From NCBI RefSeq assembly GCF_009849585.1, contig NZ_VCRN01000004.1, positions 1 through 64,000 on the forward strand: a stretch of DNA of 64,000 bases, read 5' to 3'. A program made the position numbers and the translations under genes. The notes beneath the pieces are model-generated. The model worked only from the letters and a program-made list of their open reading frames with translations, did not search any database and had not been told where the DNA came from. The DNA comes from Bacillus sp. ZZV12-4809 (GTDB taxonomy: Bacteria; Bacillota; Bacilli; Bacillales; Cytobacillaceae). Numbering within the stretch: the first letter of the stretch is position 1; every line of letters starts with the position of its first letter. This document shows positions 52,433-60,131 of this stretch, piece after piece.

Positions 52433-53105
52433 CGTATCTCCCTCCTTTTTTTACATATTGATTGATTACGACATAATCTACGTATAAGTGAGGAGTTACC
52501 ACTTCTTCCGGTGCAAATGATCCAGCTTCCACAATCTCATCCACTTCAGCTATAACCACCTTCGCAGCCGTTGCCATAACCGGATTGAAATTCCTCGCTG
52601 TTTTGTCATAAATCAAATTTCCCAGTGTATCAGCTTTAAGGGCTTTAATAATGGCCACATCCCCTTTGATTGCTTTTTCAAATATGTAGGTTTCGCCATC
52701 GATCACTTTCTCTTCTTTCCCTTCAGCAAGCTTGGTCCCGGCGCCTGTCTTCGTATAGAATCCTCCGATGCCTGCCCCGCCGCACCGGATGGCTTCTGCC
52801 ATAGTGCCCTGAGGAATTAATTCAATCTCCAGTTCACCTTTTGACCAGGCTTTAACCGCATCACGATTAGTGGTAAAGTAAGAGCCTTTCGCCTTTTTCA
52901 GCTTTCCTGCCACCAGCAGTTTTCCAAGCCCCTTCCCTTCCTCGCCTAAATTGTTGCTGATGACTGTGAGGTTATCTTTATCGGAATTCACCAGCTCATC
53001 AATTAAGGTAAGCGGTGTTCCCGAAAGGCCGAACCCCCCGACAAGCAATGTATCACCGCTTTTAATGTACTGCATTGCATCAGCAGGATTTAATTGTTTT
53101 TTCAT
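52419..53105 (-). CDS. CoA-transferase subunit A (family I)
   Basis: Alpha subunit, 228 aa. The CoA-binding signature LLVGGFGLSGTPLTLID is near residue 20. NNLGEEGKGLG, CGGAGIGGFYTKTGAGT and the KADTLGNLIYDKTARNFNPVMATAA block match ScoA/AtoD. Forms a heterotetramer with the next gene product. AGAGGAGG precedes ATG 53105, and the gene overlaps the CoA-binding-protein gene by 26 bases. It is the activating enzyme of the pathway, since no acyl-CoA ligase with an ATP-binding domain is present. Confidence 0.93.
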   Translation of the reverse strand: MKKQLNPADAMQYIKSGDTLLVGGFGLSGTPLTLIDELVNSDKDNLTVISNNLGEEGKGLGKLLVAGKLKKAKGSYFTTNRDAVKAWSKGELEIELIPQGTMAEAIRCGGAGIGGFYTKTGAGTKLAEGKEEKVIDGETYIFEKAIKGDVAIIKALKADTLGNLIYDKTARNFNPVMATAAKVVIAEVDEIVEAGSFAPEEVVTPHLYVDYVVINQYVKKGGRYVESI

Positions 53106-54498
53106 TATGTTCCTCCTCTTGTCTCTGGGTTTCCGAGTAATTTATATAAGCAGACAATGATTTAATAGCTGTATTTTCATGAAAGAAGTAAGGTTTCTTT
53201 GTCTCCTTTAATATGTCAATGGCCAGCTCCCCCTGGTATCCCTGGGACATGAAAATCGGAATAAAAATACTATCTTTTTCCTCCATCAGCTTTTTCATTT
53301 GTTCCGAGAGAATTTCATTTTGATAGTCTACCTGGAATGGAAAAGGAACAATGATATTATCGAAATCACCCGATTTATGAAGCACTTCCAGACAGGTTGT
53401 TAATTTTGACAAGTCATCGTATACAACTGTGGTCAAATCTAATGGATTCATGAATGACTTCTCTACACCTGTAATCGTTTTCATTTTTTGCTGAAGTTCT
53501 GATGATAGAGGCTGAAGCGGAATCCCGTATTTATCGCATAAATCCGCCAGATAAATGGAAGTAGCCCCTGCCCAGGAAAAGATAGCCGTACGCTTTCCTG
53601 CTGCCTTTTGGTATGTATCAAACAGCCATGAAAGAGCAACCACTTCATCAATGCTTTCGGCTTTTACCAGTCCTGGGTGATTGACCATATCCCAGGGAAT
53701 GGAGTAATCATTGTTTCTTCCAAGGTGATATTTAACGGCAATTCTTGAAATCTCCGAATGGCCGATTGGCAGCAGGATCACCGGCTTCTGTTCGATATAG
53801 GCCTGGTGCAGCAGCCGGAAAAAACGCTCCTCCTCAGAAATAGATTCAATGATTAATAGAATGGTTTCTGTTGATGGGTCACTAATTAAAAATTCAAAGC
53901 AGTCATTAATCGTGATATCCATCTCATTTCCAGGTGACAGCCAATAGGAAAAACCGAGGCCTTTTTCATTGGCATCAAGTACAGCCCGGCCTAAACTTCC
54001 TCCATGACTGATCAATCCAACAGATCCCTTATGAAAATTCTTAGGTTCAAAACGGGGTGAAAAAGAGATTCCCCAGTTTCCTATAAAATGATAAAATCCG
54101 GGTGAGTTTGGCCCATAAACCGCCGTTTCTGTACCTTTAACAATTTCCTTCAGCTCTTCTTCCCTGTAAATTCCATCCGGCCCGCTTTCAGAAAAGCCGG
54201 AGCTGATGATGATGACACTCTTCACTTGTTTTTTTACACATTCTCTTAGGATGTCAGGGGTATGTTTGAAAGGAACAATTACACATGCCAAATCGACTTC
54301 TTCACTGATCTCCAGCACACTCGGATAGCAGTGAATTCCCGAAATGGTGTCATGGTTTGGGTTTACAAGATAAATCTCCCCGGAAAACTTTGATTTTTGA
54401 AGATTGACCATGACACGTCCCGCATTTTGATGGAACCTTTCCGAAGCTCCTATTATGGCAATGCTTTTAGGGGAAACAAGCGTCTGCAATGATCTCAT
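53080..54498 (-). CDS. acetate-CoA ligase (ADP-forming) alpha-like CoA-binding protein
   Basis: Protein of 472 aa resembling the alpha subunit of ADP-forming acyl-CoA synthetases. The CoA-binding domain opens with SPKSIAIIGASERFHQNAGRVM and GEIYLVNPNHDTISGIHCYPSV. Succinyl-CoA-ligase-like domains follow (VIIISSGFSESGPDG, AVYGPNSPGFYH, VGLISHGGSLGRAVLDANEKGLGFSYWLSPGNEMDI). The block usually read as SQSGALG is SHGGSLG here. The ATP-grasp beta domain is absent, and no beta-subunit gene is nearby. So it may be a CoA-binding partner or regulator rather than a complete ligase. It overlaps the sigma-54 regulator gene by four bases. Confidence 0.75.
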   Translation of the reverse strand: MRSLQTLVSPKSIAIIGASERFHQNAGRVMVNLQKSKFSGEIYLVNPNHDTISGIHCYPSVLEISEEVDLACVIVPFKHTPDILRECVKKQVKSVIIISSGFSESGPDGIYREEELKEIVKGTETAVYGPNSPGFYHFIGNWGISFSPRFEPKNFHKGSVGLISHGGSLGRAVLDANEKGLGFSYWLSPGNEMDITINDCFEFLISDPSTETILLIIESISEEERFFRLLHQAYIEQKPVILLPIGHSEISRIAVKYHLGRNNDYSIPWDMVNHPGLVKAESIDEVVALSWLFDTYQKAAGKRTAIFSWAGATSIYLADLCDKYGIPLQPLSSELQQKMKTITGVEKSFMNPLDLTTVVYDDLSKLTTCLEVLHKSGDFDNIIVPFPFQVDYQNEILSEQMKKLMEEKDSIFIPIFMSQGYQGELAIDILKETKKPYFFHENTAIKSLSAYINYSETQRQEEEHNEKTIKSC

Positions 54499-56534
54499 GA
54501 TTTTAATAATCCCCCTTCTAATTTTTTTACCTTTCGAACAATGGTAGAAGGATTCACTTCCAGCACACGGGCAATGCCCCGATAGGATTTCTCTGACTGT
54601 GACGCCTTATAGATCAGCTCTCTTTCAAGCAGATCTACAGCTTCTTTTAGCGGTAATAATTGATTTACGACAATGGCTTGATCCTGACTCATTCCTTGGT
54701 TATCGCCTTTGCTAAATAAAGAAAGAACCTCCTGCTCCCCCACTTCGGGATTCGAAGCTGTTACGTATATTCTTTCAATCATATTGACGAGTTCCCTTAC
54801 ATTCCCTGGCCACTGATAATTAGTCAGAACCTGTATGGCTTTCTTGGTGAATTTGAGATGTTTGTGGTATTTTGCTGCAAACATCCTTGCATAAGCATCA
54901 ATTAGGATTGGAATATCTTCGACTCTTCTTCTTAATGGCGGAATTGCTATGGGGATAACATTCAGCCTGTAAAATAAGTCCTCCCGAAAACTTCCTTCCA
55001 CAACCAATTCTTTAAGATCCCTGTTGGTAGCTGCTATTACCCGCACATCAATCTTTGTCGTTTTGGATGATCCTACCCTGTTAATCTCCATTTCCTGCAA
55101 TACCCTTAGAAGCTTGACCTGCAGGTGGTTTGGGATTTCCCCAATCTCGTCCAGAAAGATGGTTCCATTATCTGCTTGTTCAAATAAACCGGCTTTTCCC
55201 TTTTTTAAGGCACCTGTAAAGGCACCGCCTTCGTATCCAAAAAGCTCAGACTCCATCAGTGATTCAGGAATAGCCCCACAATTCACCTTAATAAATGGCC
55301 CTTCCGACCTCGGACTCGACTGCTGGATCAGCTTGGCGATTTCCTCTTTCCCCACTCCCGATTCACCTGATAATAGAACCGTTACATCCACCTTTGCCAC
55401 CTGCTGAACGGTCTCAAGCAGCCTTTCCATTTCGGGTGATTTGGCTATGAACGTCTCCGATCTCTCGGAAAGATGCATATGCTCCAGTATCGACTTTGTT
55501 TTTGCCAGCTCACTTCTGAGTGCATCGAATTCAGTCATGTCCTTCACATTGATAACAACTCTTTCAATTTGATTGCTGCTATTCTTAATGGGATTTGCCG
55601 TTATAATTAATGAATTTTTATTGTCTTTACTTGTTTCCATGATATTATGCGGTCTGCCCTTAGCTTCTACCTGCCGGGCGATATCTTTTATGTAGTCAGG
55701 AGTCTCATTTTTAACATCAAAAAGCTGCCTGAAACTCTGGTTGCATTTAATAATGGCTCCTTCCCCATCCGTAATGCAGATTCCGTCTGTAGAGTTATCC
55801 AGTATCGTTTCCTGTTCCTTCAAGAGCTGCTTGACGGATTCAAGTTCACTCGATACAATTTCGATTTCTGAAATATCCTGAAAGACACCAACCGCTCCCA
55901 CAAGAGTTTTGCCATCATAGAGCGGTGTTCGATGGGTTAAATATTTTCTTTTTCCTACCCGGTACTTTTCTGTATGTCCCTTTCCTGTACGGATAACATT
56001 CAATAACCCGCTTGGAGTGACAACATCTGTCAAAAACTTGCCAAGGGCTTTCTCCTTAGTTGTCATAGCCATTTTTTCTGCCGGAGGATTCATTGAGGTA
56101 ATCCTTCCCTCCAAATCGATGGAAAGAATCCCATTATGTGCCGAATTAAAAATAGCATCCATTCGATTGAGCTCCACCTGAGAAGTTCTGGCATAGGCGG
56201 CCAGATACTGTTCTTTTGTCAGGAAACCGGTGATCTGCCTGCTTTTATTAAGGATTGGCCAGATTTCCTGATCATTGAGCTTTATATTGTTTAATTCATC
56301 CATTTCGTTAAGGAAACAAAAGTCAGTCTGGTAAATTTCTGATAGTACCTTATGTTGATTTAACAAACCTTCTAATAGATTATGCTCTGTAAAACATCCC
56401 GCTAACTCATCTCTAACGTTATAGACCAGCCCGCCTTTCATATGGGATTCAAGTAAGGTTTTTGCAGCTCTATCGATGTAATCGTTTTCAAAAAATTTAA
56501 TAGAAGTACGAGTCATCGCGTCTTTTACTAACAA
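54495..56534 (-). CDS. sigma-54-dependent enhancer-binding regulator (CBS-PAS-PAS-AAA+-Fis)
   Basis: Activator of about 679 aa. Order of domains: a CBS-like N-terminus (VKDAMTRTSIKFFE, residues 3-120), a PAS domain (SAHNGILSIDLEGRITSMN), a second PAS (NSTDGICITDGEGAIIKCN), then the AAA+ domain. The AAA+ domain carries LLSGESGVGKEEIAK (Walker A, about residue 395), GAFTGALKKGKAGLFEQA (sigma-54 contact loop), GTIFLDEIGEIP and WPGNVRELVN. A Fis HTH (YRGIARVLEVNPSTIVRKVKKL) is at the end. Similar to BkdR/AcoR-type Bacillus activators. TTG 56534 is preferred (GAGGGAG upstream) over GTG 56561, which almost coincides with the expected transcript start. It probably activates its own operon. Confidence 0.9.
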   Translation of the reverse strand: MLVKDAMTRTSIKFFENDYIDRAAKTLLESHMKGGLVYNVRDELAGCFTEHNLLEGLLNQHKVLSEIYQTDFCFLNEMDELNNIKLNDQEIWPILNKSRQITGFLTKEQYLAAYARTSQVELNRMDAIFNSAHNGILSIDLEGRITSMNPPAEKMAMTTKEKALGKFLTDVVTPSGLLNVIRTGKGHTEKYRVGKRKYLTHRTPLYDGKTLVGAVGVFQDISEIEIVSSELESVKQLLKEQETILDNSTDGICITDGEGAIIKCNQSFRQLFDVKNETPDYIKDIARQVEAKGRPHNIMETSKDNKNSLIITANPIKNSSNQIERVVINVKDMTEFDALRSELAKTKSILEHMHLSERSETFIAKSPEMERLLETVQQVAKVDVTVLLSGESGVGKEEIAKLIQQSSPRSEGPFIKVNCGAIPESLMESELFGYEGGAFTGALKKGKAGLFEQADNGTIFLDEIGEIPNHLQVKLLRVLQEMEINRVGSSKTTKIDVRVIAATNRDLKELVVEGSFREDLFYRLNVIPIAIPPLRRRVEDIPILIDAYARMFAAKYHKHLKFTKKAIQVLTNYQWPGNVRELVNMIERIYVTASNPEVGEQEVLSLFSKGDNQGMSQDQAIVVNQLLPLKEAVDLLERELIYKASQSEKSYRGIARVLEVNPSTIVRKVKKLEGGLLKS

Positions 56535-56575
56535 TTTTCCCGCTCCCTCTGAGTGATTCACTCATAAATTAATAA

Positions 56576-56591
56576 TGCAAGAAGTATGCCA
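56576..56591 (-). promoter_or_regulatory. sigma-54 (-24/-12) promoter of the acyl-CoA operon
   Basis: The minus strand reads TGGCATACTTCTTGCA, against the consensus TGGCAC-N5-TTGCA. The GG and GC dinucleotides are exactly 10 bases apart and both core blocks are nearly perfect. Transcription would start near 56565, about 30 bases before TTG 56534 of the enhancer-binding protein gene. No other match was seen in the intergenic gaps of the window. Confidence 0.8.
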
Positions 56592-56674
56592 ACATTAGAA
56601 AATTAATAAAATGCTGATATTTCTCATATTTTGTAATATTTAAACTATATATCCAGTAAAAAAATGATGCAATA

Positions 56675-56692
56675 CCGCAACAGGTGTTGCGG
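56675..56692. promoter_or_regulatory. candidate enhancer (UAS) for the sigma-54 activator
   Basis: CCGCAACA-GG-TGTTGCGG, an 8-bp inverted repeat about 85-100 bases upstream of the -24 element, the normal distance for enhancer-binding-protein sites. A related GTTGC...GCAAC pair lies further up at 56770-56785. Confidence 0.6.
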
Positions 56693-56769
56693 CAACGCAT
56701 TAAAGGTTGAATAAAACAAGTTTGCAAAAGGGAACAGCACCTATTCATCCTGTTTATCCTTTTAATTTC

Positions 56770-56785
56770 GTTGCGTTTTTGCAAC
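56770..56785. promoter_or_regulatory. second candidate enhancer half-site pair
   Basis: GTTGC-GTTTTT-GCAAC shares the GTTGC/GCAAC arms with the repeat at 56675-56692 but has a longer spacer. It lies about 180-195 bases upstream of the -24 element. Two sites would allow cooperative binding of the activator. Confidence 0.45.
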
Positions 56786-56805
56786 ATAATATGATAGATA
56801 TAAAC

Positions 56806-56836
56806 AAAATAAGACACCTTTTAATAAAGGTGCCTC
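56806..56836 (-). terminator. intrinsic terminator of the upstream catabolic cluster
   Basis: The minus strand reads AGGCACCTTT-ATTA-AAAGGTGTCT followed by TATTTTG, directly after the alcohol-dehydrogenase stop at 56843. It separates that cluster from the sigma-54 operon. Confidence 0.75.
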
Positions 56837-56842
56837 TTATGA

Positions 56843-58069
56843 CTAGACTGTTTCACTTACGAATTCCAGTTCAGTCTTTATTAAAGCCATCGGCAATACT
56901 TTTTTATAAATTTGACGAATATCTTCTTTATCTGCTTTCCGAGGATTATTTGGAATCGTGCCTAAATCATTCATTGCATCTTTAGTTAAGCGATCTACCA
57001 TTTCATCAGTAAAATCTAGCTTTAGATAACTAAAATCCTCTGGAATATCCAGAGCTTTATTAAACTCTTTAAGTAATGGAGCAAGTTGCCTTGCAGTATT
57101 TCTATCATTCTCGAATGTCAGCGACGGTTCAAAAATCCTTGCAATATTGGCATACTTTTCATAGTTGGCTATTAAGTTATGTTCTATAATGTGCGGCAGC
57201 AATATGGCATTCGCAAGTCCATGAGGTACCTGATATAAAGCCGACATAGGGTGCGAGCAAGAATGGACTAGTGCTACGCCCGCTATTCCAAAGGATATAC
57301 CTGCCATTGTGCTGGCCAGGTGTATTTGTGCCCTGGCTTCAAGATTATCCGGGTGCGCATAGCTTGCCGGCAAATTTTCCTTAATCATTTTGATTGCTTC
57401 AAAGGCTAATCCATCTGTAATCGGGTTTGATTTCAGTGATGTATAAGACTCAATGGCATGCACTAAAGCATCCACTCCAGTAGCAGAAACGACATGCCGC
57501 GGAAGAGGAGTGGTTAAACTTGGATCGATAAAGGCCGCCTTTGGTGCAAGCATAGGGGAAGCGATTACATATTTTCTGCCCGCCTCATTATCAGTGATCA
57601 CCGAGACCGGAGTCACCTCCGAACCGGTTCCAACCGTAGTAGGAATAGCAATGAGTAAAGGAATAGCTTGGTGAAGGGGCTTTTGACCCCGGCGATAATC
57701 CAGTATGTGTCCTTCATGAGCAACTATCACACTAACAGCTTTTGCGAAGTCCATGGGGCTTCCTCCCCCTATGGCAAGGATCATTTCGCAGGATTCCTGT
57801 TTATATATCTGTGCTCCCTTCATAACAGTCTGAGCATGGGGATTCGGCTCGACTTCAGCAAACACTACTGTATCAATGCCGTTCTTATTTAATAATGAGG
57901 TAGTTGCATCTATTATTCCTGTATTAAGAAGTCCTGGGTCAGTGGCAACAAAGACCTTTGCTTTTTGAAGGCTCCGTATTGTATCTGGAAGCTTATGTTT
58001 AACACTATTAATGCCATAGATAATTTCTGTTGGTATGGAAAAATCAAAATTTTGCTGACTCAAATACAT
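56843..58069 (-). CDS. iron-containing alcohol dehydrogenase
   Basis: Group III (Fe) alcohol dehydrogenase of 408 aa. NAD-binding block LAIGGGSPMDFAKAVSV near residue 97, then PTTVGTGSEVTPVSVITD. The metal site is VHSCSHPMSALYQVPHGLANAI with its conserved histidines, plus an Asp in ATGVDALVHAIE. Such enzymes reduce aldehydes or oxidise diols and short alcohols. AGAGAGGAG precedes the ATG. It is the last gene of the cluster that starts beyond the right edge, 56 bases after the FAH-family gene. Confidence 0.93.
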   Translation of the reverse strand: MYLSQQNFDFSIPTEIIYGINSVKHKLPDTIRSLQKAKVFVATDPGLLNTGIIDATTSLLNKNGIDTVVFAEVEPNPHAQTVMKGAQIYKQESCEMILAIGGGSPMDFAKAVSVIVAHEGHILDYRRGQKPLHQAIPLLIAIPTTVGTGSEVTPVSVITDNEAGRKYVIASPMLAPKAAFIDPSLTTPLPRHVVSATGVDALVHAIESYTSLKSNPITDGLAFEAIKMIKENLPASYAHPDNLEARAQIHLASTMAGISFGIAGVALVHSCSHPMSALYQVPHGLANAILLPHIIEHNLIANYEKYANIARIFEPSLTFENDRNTARQLAPLLKEFNKALDIPEDFSYLKLDFTDEMVDRLTKDAMNDLGTIPNNPRKADKEDIRQIYKKVLPMALIKTELEFVSETV

Positions 58070-58125
58070 CTAATTCTCCTCTCTTTCTCCAAATCTAGTT
58101 TAGTCCGAAAAAAAAAGCTGTTTCA

Positions 58126-59034
58126 TTACATAATCTCATTGGTGAGTTTACCCAAACCGGTAATTTCAAGTTCCACTATGTCCCCAGGCTGAAGCCAATT
58201 TTGAATATCCGTTCCTAATTCCAGGATACAGCCCGTACTAACAGTACCTGAACCAATGATATCTCCAGGATATAGGGTAGCCTCCGAGGACGCCCGCTCA
58301 ATCATTCGTCCAAATGAATGATGAATATGTTTGAAGTTTCCCTTAGACAGCTGCTTTCCATTAACTCTAGCTGTCATTTCCAGGTTTAATCTATCTCCAT
58401 CGCGGAATTCTTCCAATTCATCCTTTGTCACAATATACGGTCCAATCGATGTAGCAAAGTCCTTGCCTTTGGCTGGTCCTAATCCCGCCTTCATTTCCCT
58501 CATTTGCAGATCACGTGCAGACCAGTCATTCAAAATGGTGTACCCTGCTATATAATCATCAGCTTGTTCAGCTCTTATATTTCTGCCTTCTCTGCCTATG
58601 ATACAAGCAATTTCCAATTCATAATCCAGTTCACTGCATTGGGCCGGGCGCTGAATTTTCTGATTCGGCCCTGTAATGGCATGGTGATTCGTAAAGTAAA
58701 ACACCGGAATCTCATACCATTCTGGCACAACATTTTCCCCTTTTTTGGCTGCTATAGTCGCGATATGGCCTTCAAATGCCATAAAATCCCGCACACTTCT
58801 AGGGTTCGGCAAAGGCGCTAAAAGTTTAATATCGTCCAGTTTGTACGTACCCAAATGATCAAGGTCAGCAATATGGCTAGCGAGTTTATAGTTTTCTTCA
58901 AACCGTTCCAGAAAACCAAGTATTGAGCCAGGCAGTTTACCCCCGCTTGCCTTTTCCATATCAAAAACTTGTTCTTTCTCTATCCACCCTGATTTAATTG
59001 TCCCGTCCTTGTCTTTAAAGGTTATTAGTTTCAA
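58126..59034 (-). CDS. fumarylacetoacetate hydrolase family protein
   Basis: FAH-fold hydrolase/decarboxylase of about 302 aa. Metal-binding acids are visible in SELDYELEIACIIGREGRN (two Glu) and GYTILNDWSARDLQMRE (Asp); GPAKGKDFATSIGP supplies the catalytic Lys region, and LYPGDIIGSGTVSTG closes the fold. Members cleave C-C bonds of acylpyruvates or 2-oxo-3-deoxy acids. TTG 59034 fits AAAGG at 8-9 bases; GTG 59043 abuts the site. Neighbouring dehydrogenases suggest a sugar-acid or hydroxydicarboxylate breakdown step. Confidence 0.9.
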   Translation of the reverse strand: MKLITFKDKDGTIKSGWIEKEQVFDMEKASGGKLPGSILGFLERFEENYKLASHIADLDHLGTYKLDDIKLLAPLPNPRSVRDFMAFEGHIATIAAKKGENVVPEWYEIPVFYFTNHHAITGPNQKIQRPAQCSELDYELEIACIIGREGRNIRAEQADDYIAGYTILNDWSARDLQMREMKAGLGPAKGKDFATSIGPYIVTKDELEEFRDGDRLNLEMTARVNGKQLSKGNFKHIHHSFGRMIERASSEATLYPGDIIGSGTVSTGCILELGTDIQNWLQPGDIVELEITGLGKLTNEIM

Positions 59035-59047
59035 GAAATTCACCCTT

Positions 59048-60004
59048 TCATTTAATATGATTTATATAGTATTGAGAGGCATTTAGCTGATGAAGGAGCT
59101 TCCTATTAAACTGTTTTTTAATTTCCGCTTCTTCATCTTTTCGATATTTAAAAAAACCTTCGCCGGATTTTAACCCCAGCTTTCCTACAGATGTTTTCTC
59201 TCTTAGCAGAGGACTGGAGAATTGCCTATTCTCCATATCTTTCAGCAAATTATCACCTACCGTGCACCATATATCCAATCCGCCCATATCAGCAATCATT
59301 AATTGCCCTGTTGTGGCGTATCGAAATGCCGGGCCAAACATTAAAGCTTTTTCAATATCCTCGGGAGATGCAGCTTGCTGCTCCATCAGTGAAAATACCT
59401 CTCTTGCCACACTCTGCTGAATCCGATTTGCCACCAGACCAGGAATATTTTTTAATACTTCTATACATTGTTTGCCGATGGACATATGCAAACTTTTCAC
59501 ATCTTCATACACATCTTTATGGATATTTCCAAAATTTGAAATTTCCACAAGAGGCATAATATGCGCAGGGTTATACCAATGAGTTATCAGGATTCTTTTT
59601 TTTCTCATTTCACTTACCTTTACCATCATGCTCTCCAAATCCAAGCTTGAAGTGTTGCTTGCTAAAATGGTCTTTGGAGGGCAATAGTCATCTAATTTTT
59701 TTAAAAGATCTTGTTTTAATTCCAGATTCTCAGGGACGGCTTCCACCACAAATTCTCTATCTGCTACTGTTTCTTTTAAGCTGGTATAGAAATGGATACT
59801 CTTGAGCGTATTGATTTTATTTTGGATATCTATATTTCCTACTTCCTGCAATAAGTCCAGCTGCCTTTGAATCTCATCTTTAGCCTTTTCAACACTTTTC
59901 CAATCCGGGTCATATATATTTACATTAAGGCCATAGATCGCAAAGTTAAGGGCAATACTGTGGCCCATTGTTCCTGCTCCAATAACAGCTATTTTTTTAA
60001 TCAT
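59048..60004 (-). CDS. 3-hydroxyacyl-CoA dehydrogenase family (carnitine/lambda-crystallin-like)
   Basis: NAD-dependent dehydrogenase of 318 aa. IAVIGAGTMGHSIALNFA at the N-terminus, NTSSLDLESM, and the catalytic block ITHWYNPAHIMPLVEIS near residue 145. The WYNP variant of the usual FFNP, together with the short C-terminus, is closer to carnitine/L-gulonate-type dehydrogenases than to beta-oxidation enzymes. ATG 60004 has AAGGAG 8 bases upstream; the frame to 60043 is rejected. It lies just after a terminator, so a separate promoter or readthrough is needed. Confidence 0.85.
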   Translation of the reverse strand: MIKKIAVIGAGTMGHSIALNFAIYGLNVNIYDPDWKSVEKAKDEIQRQLDLLQEVGNIDIQNKINTLKSIHFYTSLKETVADREFVVEAVPENLELKQDLLKKLDDYCPPKTILASNTSSLDLESMMVKVSEMRKKRILITHWYNPAHIMPLVEISNFGNIHKDVYEDVKSLHMSIGKQCIEVLKNIPGLVANRIQQSVAREVFSLMEQQAASPEDIEKALMFGPAFRYATTGQLMIADMGGLDIWCTVGDNLLKDMENRQFSSPLLREKTSVGKLGLKSGEGFFKYRKDEEAEIKKQFNRKLLHQLNASQYYINHIK

Positions 60005-60075
60005 CGGCAAGTCTCCTTTTTCAGATATGATAACTGCCTTCAATTTGCACCTTTTTTAGTTGCGAATGTGCAATA

Positions 60076-60109
60076 GGAAAAACAGCGCTCCAGGAAAAAG
60101 CGCTGTTTT
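60076..60109 (-). terminator. intrinsic terminator after tartrate dehydrogenase copy 2
   Basis: The minus strand reads AACAGCGCT-TTTTCCTGG-AGCGCTGTTTTTCC, 9-bp stem and U run, about 23 bases after the stop at 60132. It divides the cluster in two, so the distal genes probably have partial readthrough or their own promoter. Confidence 0.8.
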
Positions 60110-60131
60110 CTCTATAGTTCCAAAATGGCTG

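Noticed and set aside
56701-56745. Alternative -24/-12 element (GGTGCTGTTCCCTTTTGC)
   Set aside because: GG and GC are 14 bases apart instead of 10, unlike the correctly spaced site at 56576-56591.
60044-60131. Second sigma-54 promoter before the 3-hydroxyacyl-CoA dehydrogenase gene
   Set aside because: TTGCAC and GGTGCAA words occur, but GG/GC spacing is wrong for a -24/-12 element.
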